Below, piece by piece: positions 32,962 to 39,398 of a stretch of 64,000 nucleotides of DNA. Under the pieces are notes generated by a model. The model ran no database searches and was not told the origin of the DNA. It saw only the letters and a list, made by a program, of their open reading frames with translations. This stretch comes from Dietzia aurantiaca (GTDB lineage: Bacteria > Actinomycetota > Actinomycetes > Mycobacteriales > Mycobacteriaceae), in the NCBI RefSeq assembly GCF_021033825.1, contig NZ_JAIFXZ010000013.1, positions 1-64,000 on the forward strand, written 5' to 3'. Numbering within the stretch: the first letter of the stretch is position 1; each line of letters begins with the position of its first letter. Both the position numbers and the translations under genes were made by a program.

Positions 32962-33358
32962 CCCCCTCGCGCCCCGATACGACGAACACCGGTGGGACCG
33001 GGCCGCGTTCACGCTCCTTGTGGTGGTCGGTCTTGTGTTGACGTTCGTGACCCCTGGGGCGATCTACCGGGGCTGGTTCGCGCTCGCCGCGTTTCTCACT
33101 TCGGGCGTGTTCGTTGTTGTGTACTCGCGTCGGCGCTGGCGCTCCACCTATGCCGGGCGGGCGACGATGCTCGCCATGTGCGTCACCACCGCCTACAGCG
33201 GCAACGCCGCCCTGATCCTGTGGTGGCCCGGCGAAGAGTACGGCTACCCGGGCTGGGAGAACGTGGTCGAGGTGATCTACCTCGGTCTCGCGATTGCCGC
33301 CCTGTACAAGCTGCGGGCACTCACCCGCGCATCCCCGCCACCGGACCCCACCGTGTGA
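32954..33358 (+). CDS. Four-span phage membrane protein, holin candidate (134 aa)
   Basis: Four hydrophobic segments (AAFTLLVVVGLVLTFVTPGA, WFALAAFLTSGVFVVVYS, MLAMCVTTAYSGNAALILWW, VIYLGLAIAALYKL). It overlaps the preceding gene by eight bases. Its size and topology are typical of the second membrane protein of actinophage lysis cassettes, so it may cooperate with the two-span holin. Confidence 0.65.
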   Translation: MRNPLAPRYDEHRWDRAAFTLLVVVGLVLTFVTPGAIYRGWFALAAFLTSGVFVVVYSRRRWRSTYAGRATMLAMCVTTAYSGNAALILWWPGEEYGYPGWENVVEVIYLGLAIAALYKLRALTRASPPPDPTV

Positions 33359-33471
33359 GCCGTACCGGCCTCGCCCCGCACCCACTCACCACACCCGGTG
33401 AGCGGTGCCTGTCCGGCGTTTCAGGCAGGCGATACCGCAAGCCTCCGGAATATGTCGCACCGTTGGGGCAT

Positions 33472-33490
33472 TATCCTGAACACAAGGAGG
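33472..33490 (+). promoter_or_regulatory. Promoter and ribosome binding site of the ImmA-like gene
   Basis: TATCCT (33472-33477) is a -10-like box with GCACC ten bases upstream, weakly like the GTCACC element. AAGGAGG (33484-33490) lies seven bases before ATG 33498 and fixes the start. The gene pair behind it is thus expressed apart from the lysis genes, as expected for cargo. Confidence 0.45.
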
Positions 33491-33497
33491 TGTGGAC

Positions 33498-34016
33498 ATG
33501 GCCGAGTTACTTTACCAGCGGGCGCGTCGAGAGGCGCAGCAGATTAGGCGCTCTGCCAGAGTTGGCACCAGTGGACTCCGCGACCTGATTGACATCGCTG
33601 AAACGTGGGGCGCATCCGTCTCGGTGGATGCCATGGAGCCGGGACTGTCCGGGTTCATCATCAAGAACGCTGGTGATCCCGCCGCGCGAATCTACGTCAA
33701 CGGCAACGACAGCGCCGAGCGCCAGAGGTTCACTCTCGCCCATGAAATCGGCCACCTCGTCGAACGCGACAGCCTGGCCAAGGACAACGAGTATTCGTTC
33801 ATGGATTACCGGAACGCCAAGAACGAGTACAACCTGCACGAGTTCTTCGCTGACGAGTTCGCTGGCGAGCTGTTGATGCCAGCTGGCCCGTTCATTAGGA
33901 CGGTTCGAGACCACGGCGAGTTCACCGCGGCAAAGAGGTTCGGAGTATCCGTCCCTGCTGTCCAGAAGCGCCTGCGTCGACTGCAGAAGAATCCTCCCCC
34001 GGTGGCTCACAGGTGA
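33498..34016 (+). CDS. ImmA/IrrE-like metallopeptidase
   Basis: 172 residues. Residues about 77-90 (RFTLAHEIGHLVERD) contain the HExxH zinc motif; a downstream acidic region (EYNLHEFFADEFAGELLMP) supplies the third ligand in ImmA/IrrE (COG2856) peptidases. The C-terminal part (AAKRFGVSVPAVQKRLRRLQ) is a helix-turn-helix-like tail. ImmA-type enzymes cleave repressors or regulators. No repressor gene is adjacent; instead the stop overlaps a membrane protein gene, which may be the substrate or partner. Own promoter, placed after the lysis cassette. Confidence 0.83.
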   Translation: MAELLYQRARREAQQIRRSARVGTSGLRDLIDIAETWGASVSVDAMEPGLSGFIIKNAGDPAARIYVNGNDSAERQRFTLAHEIGHLVERDSLAKDNEYSFMDYRNAKNEYNLHEFFADEFAGELLMPAGPFIRTVRDHGEFTAAKRFGVSVPAVQKRLRRLQKNPPPVAHR

Positions 34017-34570
34017 GCGAGGAGCCATCGGAACCAGAGGAATACTGGCACGCCTCCGGGGCCGAGCCTGGTGAGCCGCCGGACTACTGGGAGCCGGACG
34101 AAGACACGTTGGCCGAACTCGAGTACCAGCGACACGCGCCGGACGACTGGGAGTTAGATGACGACGAGATCGCGTGGCTCCAGTCGACCGTCACCCCGCT
34201 ACCGGCTGGAGACAAGTCCAATCCCGGCAGGCAGAGTGCCGCAAAGGCAGCCGCAGACGTTGTTGTCGAGCCGAGCGCCACGAAACGGGAGCAACAGCTT
34301 GCAGACGCTCGAGACGTCAAGCTGGAACGAATGCGCGCAGACAACAAGCGCCGAACGACCCTCTTTCGATTCGCGATCGGCGCCACCGGGGCGCCGGTAG
34401 TTATCAGCTCGCTCGTGATTGGTTGGCTGGTACTGCACGGACGCGAGACTGAAATCATGATCGCCGCCTACTTCGGCAGCGTGGTGATACAGGTGGTTGG
34501 GTTGGCAGTCATCATCGCCAAGAATCTATTTCCGGAGGCAGGCGACAACGGGCAACTACCGACGGAGTAG
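34013..34570 (+). CDS. Two-span membrane protein with acidic N-terminus, partner of ImmA-like peptidase
   Basis: 185 residues; GTG start overlaps the peptidase stop by four bases. The first 55 residues are very acidic with repeated W-E/Y-W pairs (PPDYWEPDEDTLAELEYQRH then DDWELDDDEIAWL), then a basic linker, then two membrane spans (GAPVVISSLVIGWLVL and AAYFGSVVIQVVGLAVIIA). Cytoplasmic-domain-plus-two-spans proteins paired with ImmA peptidases could form a superinfection or stress-response pair. No family recognised. A 13-bp terminator follows. Confidence 0.7.
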   Translation: MSEEPSEPEEYWHASGAEPGEPPDYWEPDEDTLAELEYQRHAPDDWELDDDEIAWLQSTVTPLPAGDKSNPGRQSAAKAAADVVVEPSATKREQQLADARDVKLERMRADNKRRTTLFRFAIGATGAPVVISSLVIGWLVLHGRETEIMIAAYFGSVVIQVVGLAVIIAKNLFPEAGDNGQLPTE

Positions 34571-34583
34571 CGGGCACCCCAAA

Positions 34584-34619
34584 CGCCGCCGCCCCCACCG
34601 TCAAACGGGGGCGGCGGCG
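34584..34619 (+). terminator. Perfect GC-rich hairpin after the ImmA operon
   Basis: Arms CGCCGCCGCCCCC (34584-34596) and GGGGGCGGCGGCG (34607-34619) with a ten-base loop. It lies between the forward operon and the reverse-strand gene ending at 34699, and may stop transcription from both sides. Confidence 0.8.
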
Positions 34620-34698
34620 ATCCGTTCTAGACTGTCACCGCCACGACACGGTCTCGTCCAATGGGTTCGAACGAAAAGACAGCGAGGCGCGCAGTCTC

Positions 34699-35067
34699 TT
34701 ACTCGATAAGCTCTCCGCGCTTAGCTGCCGCGACAGCCTCCTCTTCAGTGGGCCAAAAGTCACGGGTGACACGCTCATTTCCAGTGTCTGGATCTATCAC
34801 GTAGGCCACCCAGCCCTGATCCAAACATTGCGTTCTACTGATCTCCATGGAGAAACCATACTCGTGCGGATCATCTGACGGACCGTGTTCATCGCACCGG
34901 TCGAAGACCCCGCCAATCGCCGGAAACTTCGTGCCGACAAACGGCTTTCCGAAGTGGCCGAGCACAGCACCGTTCGAGAGTTGGGTCGCCGTCTTGTCGC
35001 AACCAGGAATGCCGCAACGAGGCGGCTCTTGATCGGCAGTTCTTAGATTCGCTAGTTCACCTGTCAT
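34699..35067 (-). CDS. Putative zinc-binding cargo protein (122 aa)
   Basis: ATG 35067 is chosen over the longer frame to 35103 because GGAG lies upstream at suitable distance. Cysteines and histidine occur as PRCGIPGCDK near 18-24 and FDRCDEHG near 55, a plausible zinc site. The C-terminal half (GWVAYVIDPDTGNERVTRDF) looks like a small beta domain. It faces opposite to the structural genes and lies in the prophage's right-end cargo zone. Function unknown. Confidence 0.65.
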   Translation of the reverse strand: MTGELANLRTADQEPPRCGIPGCDKTATQLSNGAVLGHFGKPFVGTKFPAIGGVFDRCDEHGPSDDPHEYGFSMEISRTQCLDQGWVAYVIDPDTGNERVTRDFWPTEEEAVAAAKRGELIE

Positions 35068-35142
35068 GGCAGTAATACTCCTCGGCCCGATCAGAACGCA
35101 CAACGAAGCGCCACTCCTCAGATGCAGGTGTGACGACTTTCG

Positions 35143-35382
35143 TTATCGGGTCCTGCTGGTCGGCGCGTTCGGTACTGGGGATCCGGGCCGGGCGGCGTGC
35201 CAGGTGCGGATGTCGGTGGCGCGCCAGAGTGGCGAGCGTTCGAAGGTTGCCACGGGTCCGGGGGTGCGGCCGTGGGAGACGTAGCCCCTCCATGTGGCGG
35301 GTGTGATTCCGCAGTGTTCGGCGCACCGGGCGGCGGGCCACAGTTCGTCGCCGGTGTCGGCGTCGGTGAGGATTACCCTCAT
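35143..35382 (-). CDS. Small HTH protein, excisionase/AlpA-like (79 aa)
   Basis: The chain opens MRVILTDADTGDELWPAAR, then CAEHCGITPATWRGYVSHGR and SPLWRATDIRTWHAARPG, the winged-helix layout of short DNA-binding excisionase-like proteins common in Corynebacteriales phages. It is the last gene of a short reverse-strand group and its ATG overlaps the upstream stop (ATGA). It may direct excision or regulate early genes. The location near the right attachment site is consistent with either. Confidence 0.72.
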   Translation of the reverse strand: MRVILTDADTGDELWPAARCAEHCGITPATWRGYVSHGRTPGPVATFERSPLWRATDIRTWHAARPGSPVPNAPTSRTR

Positions 35383-35522
35383 GGCCGCTTGGTGGCCGTG
35401 CGCGCGAGCGCGGACGCGGCGGCGGCCGCGGGGATGAGTAGGGACCAGGTGGGGGCGCCGAACCAGAGCAGGGCGGCTCCGATGCCGGCGTAGACCGCGA
35501 GGTCGATGGCGGGCCTGTTCAT
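35379..35522 (-). CDS. Small two-span membrane protein (47 aa)
   Basis: Reverse-strand frame from ATG 35522 reads MNRPAIDLAVYAGIGAALLW and continues hydrophobic (TWSLLIPAAAAASALAR) to a basic end. Its TGA overlaps the ATG of the HTH gene, and GGAACGGAG lies upstream. Small size explains why gene finders may skip it. Role unknown; possibly membrane-level superinfection control. Confidence 0.6.
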   Translation of the reverse strand: MNRPAIDLAVYAGIGAALLWFGAPTWSLLIPAAAAASALARTATKRP

Positions 35523-35562
35523 GGCTTCTCCGTTCCTTGGGGAGGTTCTATGGTGGGGGTGG

Positions 35563-35595
35563 AACCCCCGGCCTGTTAAGGGCAGGCCGGGGGTT
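35563..35595. terminator. Terminator inside the reverse-strand group
   Basis: AACCCCCGGCCTG (35563-35575) and CAGGCCGGGGGTT (35583-35595) form a 13-bp stem with a seven-base loop, flanked by short A/T runs on both strands. It begins one base after the 40-residue gene's stop on the reverse strand, and may end that transcript or attenuate the genes beyond. Confidence 0.75.
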
Positions 35596-35718
35596 TCACT
35601 CGTCGGTGTCGTCTGGTTTGTCCGGCTCCTTGTGGAGCAGTTCGTACCAGGCGCGCCCTTCTCGGCTTGCGGCGTAGAGTGCCGCTCCGATCATGGCGAG
35701 GACTTTTTCCCAGTCCAT
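35596..35718 (-). CDS. Small acidic-tailed protein (40 aa)
   Basis: ATG 35718 preceded by an excellent GAGGAGGTGAACG site. Reads MDWEKVLAMIGAALYAASRE, with an amphipathic or weakly membrane-seeking helix, and ends acidic (DKPDDTDE). The good promoter and ribosome binding site argue for real, perhaps abundant expression. A terminator follows at once. No function assigned. Confidence 0.65.
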   Translation of the reverse strand: MDWEKVLAMIGAALYAASREGRAWYELLHKEPDKPDDTDE

Positions 35719-35749
35719 TCGTTCACCTCCTCTGTGCTGTTGTACCTAC

Positions 35750-35778
35750 ATCATAACACGCTAGAGCTGCATGGGCAA
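35750..35778 (-). promoter_or_regulatory. Strong sigma-A-type promoter for the reverse-strand group
   Basis: On the reverse strand TTGCCC (complement of 35773-35778), a 17-base spacer, then TATGAT (complement of 35750-35755), about 30 bases before ATG 35718. This is the best canonical promoter in the prophage part and suggests constant expression during lysogeny. Confidence 0.7.
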
Positions 35779-35854
35779 GTAGGTTGAAGGCAACAGAACT
35801 ACCCAGACCTCGGCACGAGGCAGGTGCGACATCCCGATCTCGAGGGGGGGGGAG

Positions 35855-36403
35855 CTACTGGATCGGGGATCTGACTGCGGCACACAGCTCGACGTCGGTG
35901 ATGTATCCCTGCTCGCAGCCGTGCTGGGTCTGAATCTCGCCCGAGGTGGGGTTCCGGTTCCCTTGCTCGTCGTGACCGTACCCACACAGATACGCGGGGC
36001 AGGTGCCCCCGTCAGCGATGGCGACGCCATCGTGGGCAGGCTGCTGGTTCTGCTGCTCAACCATCCCGTAGAACTCGTTGGGGTCGATCACGCCGTTCGA
36101 CGGGTTGCAGTCGGCGTAGTCCCAGACGAACGCGTCCGTGCCGGGGCACTGGATGCCTTGTCCCGCAGGGGCCCAAATCGATCGCTTCGCCGTTGTCGCG
36201 GCGTTGTCCGGCACGACAGCAGGCTCAGGAGCCGACTCGGAGGTTGTCGTTTCGGACGTGGTGGGCGAGGCGCTCGTGCTCGGCGACGTGGTTGTAGCGG
36301 CAGCGGTTGTCGATGTCTCCGTCTCGGAGGGGGCGGGCTCGGCAGCTGAGCAGCCGGCGAGGCCGAGAACAAGAGCAGCAGATAGTGCGAGGAGGGGACG
36401 CAT
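35855..36403 (-). CDS. Prophage-encoded lipoprotein (182 aa)
   Basis: ATG 36403 behind GGAAGG. A signal peptide with lipobox LAGC (MRPLLALSAALVLGLAGC, lipidated C18) is followed by a Ser/Thr-rich linker (about 20-65) and a cysteine-containing C-terminal domain (CPGTDAFVWDYADCNPSN, then GTCPAYLCGYGHDEQGN). It should be anchored to the outer face of the membrane. Lipoproteins at the end of prophages often block DNA injection by related phages, so superinfection exclusion is a reasonable guess. Own promoter upstream. A run of nine G lies just after the stop. Confidence 0.78.
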   Translation of the reverse strand: MRPLLALSAALVLGLAGCSAAEPAPSETETSTTAAATTTSPSTSASPTTSETTTSESAPEPAVVPDNAATTAKRSIWAPAGQGIQCPGTDAFVWDYADCNPSNGVIDPNEFYGMVEQQNQQPAHDGVAIADGGTCPAYLCGYGHDEQGNRNPTSGEIQTQHGCEQGYITDVELCAAVRSPIQ

Positions 36404-36432
36404 CGAGGGGCCTTCCGTCAGGTGTGGACATA

Positions 36433-36438
36433 CTTATA
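36433..36438 (-). promoter_or_regulatory. Putative -10 of the lipoprotein gene
   Basis: TATAAG on the reverse strand, about 30 bases before ATG 36403, in a locally A/T-rich patch. A TTCACG hexamer lies 18 bases further upstream and may be the -35. This suggests lysogenic expression. Confidence 0.45.
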
Positions 36439-36468
36439 GCAGCGGTGTGCGACATCCGTGAAGGGCGT

Positions 36469-36648
36469 TCACTTCCAGCTGCACGTCGGTTCCCATAGCG
36501 TGACCGCTCCGCACTCGCGGCATTCGTGGGTGCGGGATCCCTGCTCGAGCGTGCCCGCGCGCGGAGCGAGCCAGCCGACTAGTACTCGGTTGGGTCCAAG
36601 TTTGTGTCCGTTGGGGCAGTGGGTGGGGGCGTCTTCGGTCCAGAGCAT
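36469..36648 (-). CDS. Small zinc-ribbon protein (59 aa)
   Basis: From ATG 36648: MLWTEDAPTHCPNGHKLGPN, later HECRECGAVTLW. CPNGH and CxxC provide four likely zinc ligands. The pattern CPNGHxLGPxRVLVG is widespread in small actinobacterial and actinophage proteins. The frame is open further (ATG at 36690 and 36708), and no start has a good ribosome binding site, so the N-terminus is uncertain. Last gene before the attachment site. Confidence 0.6.
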   Translation of the reverse strand: MLWTEDAPTHCPNGHKLGPNRVLVGWLAPRAGTLEQGSRTHECRECGAVTLWEPTCSWK

Positions 36649-36724
36649 GCGAGGAGGGTAGCGGCGGGGTGCGACATCGGGTGGCCACATTTTGGCCACG
36701 TTCAGCATGGTTATGGGCCGAATC

Positions 36725-36809
36725 TTCGAACACTTGTTATCGACAGTGAAGTCTCGGAGCGGCCTTCGACCAGTACATCTACCAATCGAGCAGGTCGGCT
36801 GTGTTCGAA
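36725..36809. repeat. Inverted repeat next to the attachment site
   Basis: TTCGAACAC (36725-36733) and GTGTTCGAA (36801-36809) are exact 9-bp inverted copies separated by 67 bases, the second ending eight bases before the tRNA-like core. They could be recombinase arm sites or remnants. Short TGGCCAC direct repeats lie just to the left (near 36,680-36,700). Confidence 0.4.
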
Positions 36810-36817
36810 CCCTAGAC

Positions 36818-36840
36818 TTCAAGTCTCCCCGGGCGCACCA
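36818..36840 (+). other. Probable right attachment site (tRNA 3'-end fragment)
   Basis: The 23 bases fit the 3' end of a tRNA exactly: T-loop TTCAAGT (36818-36824), T-stem 3' arm CTCCC, acceptor 3' arm CGGGCGC, discriminator A and CCA (ending 36840). The expected 5' T-stem arm (GGGAG) is missing, so it is a fragment. CGGGCGCACCA fits a tRNA beginning GCGCCCG, such as tRNA-Arg. Phage genes end to the left and chromosomal genes begin to the right. An intact tRNA at the other prophage end would confirm it. Confidence 0.7.
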
Positions 36841-36858
36841 CCCACTGAGCCCCCGGGT

Positions 36859-37248
36859 CTAGGTCACCCAGGGCGCGAACGGCGCGACCGGGAAGCACTC
36901 GACCGGCGCCGTCTCACCGGGTTCGAGAGCGTTCAGGGCGTACCGCAGCGCGCGCTCGCTGTAGAGGTTCGAGACGGGCTCCGAGTGGTCGGCCTCGCAG
37001 CCGTCCTGGAGGAGGATGTTGGTGACGCCCGGCCCGGCGTAGTACTGCCGCACGAACGGGGTGACGACCTCGTCGTATTCGCTGATCACGGAGTACATCT
37101 CGACACCCGGCACCCCGGCGGCACCCTCCGGGTAGATCTGCCGTGCGATCTCAGAGTCGTACACCTGCTGGGTCAGACCGGGCGTAGTGTCCTCGATGCT
37201 GCCGTACACGTGCGGCCCGATCACCGGGATCAGCGAGCGCAGCCACAC
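36859..37248 (-). pseudogene. C-terminal fragment of a secreted lipase (Lipase_2-like)
   Basis: The visible 129 residues contain MYSVISEYDEVVTPF, GVTNILLQDGCEADHSEPVS and the final VECFPVAPFAPWV, which match the catalytic Asp/His end of actinobacterial alpha/beta-hydrolase lipases. The GxSxG nucleophile region and the signal peptide are absent, and the frame is closed by TAA near 37296. It therefore appears to be a 5'-truncated remnant, 18 bp from the attachment site. A shortened functional protein is unlikely. Confidence 0.65.
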
Positions 37249-37331
37249 TGGGGGAGTGACGCGTGATTCGATCCGACTGCCGTCCTGCCACAGTTAGCGG
37301 ACCCGGGCGGAGGCGGCTCCGCGAGATGACG

Positions 37332-37368
37332 CGGCCCCGGCACCCCTAGCGGTGGGGTGTCGGGGCCG
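37332..37368. terminator. Terminator of the metPS operon
   Basis: CGGCCCCGGCACCCC (37332-37346) pairs with GGGGTGTCGGGGCCG (37354-37368) over 15 bp with one wobble and a seven-base loop, 24 bases beyond the metS stop on the reverse strand. Confidence 0.8.
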
Positions 37369-37392
37369 GGTTCTCTGTCGTCGTGGGTCGGG

Positions 37393-37530
37393 TCAGGTGT
37401 CGCGCGCGGTCACGGCGCGCGGCTCGTCGATCACGTCCGGGTGCGTGACGAAGTGCCAGATGCTGAGCGCGAGTCCTCCCCAGATAACGAGCAGGAACAG
37501 CACCATCATGATGATCGCCGTGGTGTCCAT
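37393..37530 (-). CDS. metS: Small subunit of NSS transporter (MetS-type, 45 aa)
   Basis: From ATG 37530: MDTTAIIMMVLFLLVIWGGL, one membrane span, then HFVTHPDVIDEPRAV. This matches the short methionine/alanine importer small subunits encoded after NSS transporters in corynebacteria, where it is needed for activity of MetP. The ATG begins three bases after the transporter stop, and GGAGG lies inside the transporter's last codons, so the two are coupled. Too short for most gene-finder cut-offs. Confidence 0.82.
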   Translation of the reverse strand: MDTTAIIMMVLFLLVIWGGLALSIWHFVTHPDVIDEPRAVTARDT

Positions 37531-37533
37531 GGC

Positions 37534-39201
37534 TCAATCCTCCTTCGGGCGGTCGGTCGGGGGCGTGACGCGGGTGGCGCCGCCGTTGGCGGTGCCCGCT
37601 GAGGTGTCGGCCGAAGCGGCGACACCCGGGTCGAGTTCGTCCTGGTAGCTGAAGTCGCTGGGGTCGTCGTCGGTCGCCGGCGGGCCGTCGAGATGACGTG
37701 CCCCGCGCCAGGGCAGTAGCGACAGGATGACCGACAGCACGAGGATCGCGGCGATCATGCCCCAACCCCACACTCCCAGAACGGCGGCGTCGTAGCCCTC
37801 GTACGGCTCGGAGACGAGGCTCCGGATCTCGCCGAAGAGCGCGTAGGCCAAGACGATCGGGGTGACGACTGCCATGCAGATGATCCAGATCGGGCCGACC
37901 TTGAACGAGGAGACCGAGTTCAGGTGGTCGCGCAGCGTCGGACCCAGGCGCAGGGCGAACATCACCACGATCAGTGCGATCAGCGCGATGCCGACGATCC
38001 CGATGCTGTTGGCGAACTTGTCCATGATGTCGAGGTTCTGCAGGCCGGTCTCGGTGGGCATGAGCAGGACCGAGATGACGGCCATGGGGACGCCCACGGC
38101 GAGGACGGCGGTGGTGCGTGAGACGCCCACCTTGTCCTGGAACGACGAGATCACCACTTCGACGATCGAGATCATCGAGGTCAGTCCGGCCAGAATGAGG
38201 CAGATGAAGAAGACGATGCCCCAGATCGGGCCGCCCGGCATCTGGGAGACGAGTGCGGGGAAGGCGATGAATGCCAGCCCCGGCCCGCCGCTGACGTCGT
38301 CCCAGCCGGCCCCGGCGGCAGACGAGACCAGGAAGCCGAGGGTGGCGAACACGCCGATGCCGGCCAGGACCTCGAACGCCGAGTTGGAGAAGCCCACCAC
38401 GAGGCCGGAGCTGGTGAGGTTGGACTTGCGCTTGACGTACGAGGAGTAGGTGATCATGATGCCGAAGCCGACCGAGAGCGAGAAGAAGATCTGGCCGTAC
38501 GCGGCGATCCATACCCCGGGGTCGGACAGCACGCCCCAGTTGGGCGTGAAGAAGGTGTTGAGGCCGTCCAGCGCGCCCTCGAGGAACAGCGAGCGGATCA
38601 CCAGGGCGGCGAACAGGACCACCAGAAGCGGGATGAAGAACAACGCGGTCCGGCCGATGCCCTTCTGGACGCCGGCGATGAGGATCCCCAGTGTGACGAC
38701 CCAGACCACGACCAGCACGATCGTGATCAGCGGGACGAAGTCCAGGCCGAAACCGGATCCCGCCTGCAGGAACTCCTCGGCGAAGAACGAGGACGTCTCT
38801 TCGTAGGTTTCACCCCAGCGCATGTCGACCGAGAACCAGGCGTAGCACGCCGCCCACGCGAGGATCACGCCGTAGTAGATGGCGATCACAAGGGCGACGA
38901 GGACCTGGATCCAGCCGACAGGCTCGGCGAACCTGTTCATTCGACGGAAACTCAACGGCGCGGAGCCGCGGAAGCGGTGGCCGATCGCGTAGTCGAAGAA
39001 CAGTAGCGGGATGCCCGCGGAGAGCAGGGCGACCAGATACGGGATGAGAAAGGCGCCGCCCCCGTTGTCGTACGCGACAAAGGGGAATCGCCAGATGTTG
39101 CCCAGGCCGACGGCCGAGCCGATCGCGGCGAACACGAATACGGAGCGCCCGGAGAACGCCTCCCGTTTTCTCGTACCGCCTGTGGTGGCGGGTGTGGACA
39201 T
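37534..39201 (-). CDS. metP: Sodium-dependent NSS-family transporter (MetP-type)
   Basis: 555 residues from ATG 39201, chosen for GAGGAGG upstream; the longer frame to 39312 lacks one. The N-terminus has the NSS signature FAAIGSAVGLGNIWRFPFVA with YDNGGGAFLIPYL, and about 11-12 membrane spans follow (for example IYYGVILAWAACYAWF, LTSMISIVEVVISSF). It imports an amino acid with Na+, probably methionine or alanine because the MetS-type small subunit follows. The C-terminal 45 residues are a cytoplasmic acidic tail. The substrate is inferred from the family only. Confidence 0.88.
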   Translation of the reverse strand: MSTPATTGGTRKREAFSGRSVFVFAAIGSAVGLGNIWRFPFVAYDNGGGAFLIPYLVALLSAGIPLLFFDYAIGHRFRGSAPLSFRRMNRFAEPVGWIQVLVALVIAIYYGVILAWAACYAWFSVDMRWGETYEETSSFFAEEFLQAGSGFGLDFVPLITIVLVVVWVVTLGILIAGVQKGIGRTALFFIPLLVVLFAALVIRSLFLEGALDGLNTFFTPNWGVLSDPGVWIAAYGQIFFSLSVGFGIMITYSSYVKRKSNLTSSGLVVGFSNSAFEVLAGIGVFATLGFLVSSAAGAGWDDVSGGPGLAFIAFPALVSQMPGGPIWGIVFFICLILAGLTSMISIVEVVISSFQDKVGVSRTTAVLAVGVPMAVISVLLMPTETGLQNLDIMDKFANSIGIVGIALIALIVVMFALRLGPTLRDHLNSVSSFKVGPIWIICMAVVTPIVLAYALFGEIRSLVSEPYEGYDAAVLGVWGWGMIAAILVLSVILSLLPWRGARHLDGPPATDDDPSDFSYQDELDPGVAASADTSAGTANGGATRVTPPTDRPKED

Positions 39202-39326
39202 GAGTTCCTCCTCGGCGGGGATGGCGGCATTTCGGTGCCGTAGATCCCCTACTTCTAGTCCGGTAGTTGCTGATTGGTGACCATTTCGACGCAAGTCGGG
39301 TATCGAGGCCACGTGACTGGTGGGAT

Positions 39327-39341
39327 TAGAGTAGGCCCATT
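39327..39341 (+). promoter_or_regulatory. Possible leaderless promoter with ATT start
   Basis: TAGAGT (39327-39332), six bases, then ATT (39339-39341), in frame with the secreted protein gene. The spacing equals that before ATG of orn and the prophage genes. If real, translation would begin at a rare ATT codon. Confidence 0.3.
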
Positions 39342-39398
39342 AGGCCTCCTCGTGGTGGACAGACGGCAAGACGCGCGGTTCTCGCCGCGGCGCTCGTC

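Noticed and set aside
1..36840. Integrase, repressor or replication initiator in the prophage part
   Set aside because: I looked for tyrosine or serine recombinase motifs and a classical HTH repressor in the listed frames and found none, so these functions must lie left of the window or be lost.
37346..38512. 388-codon reverse-strand frame overlapping the NSS transporter
   Set aside because: It is out of frame with the transporter, Arg/Pro/His-rich and without membrane segments.
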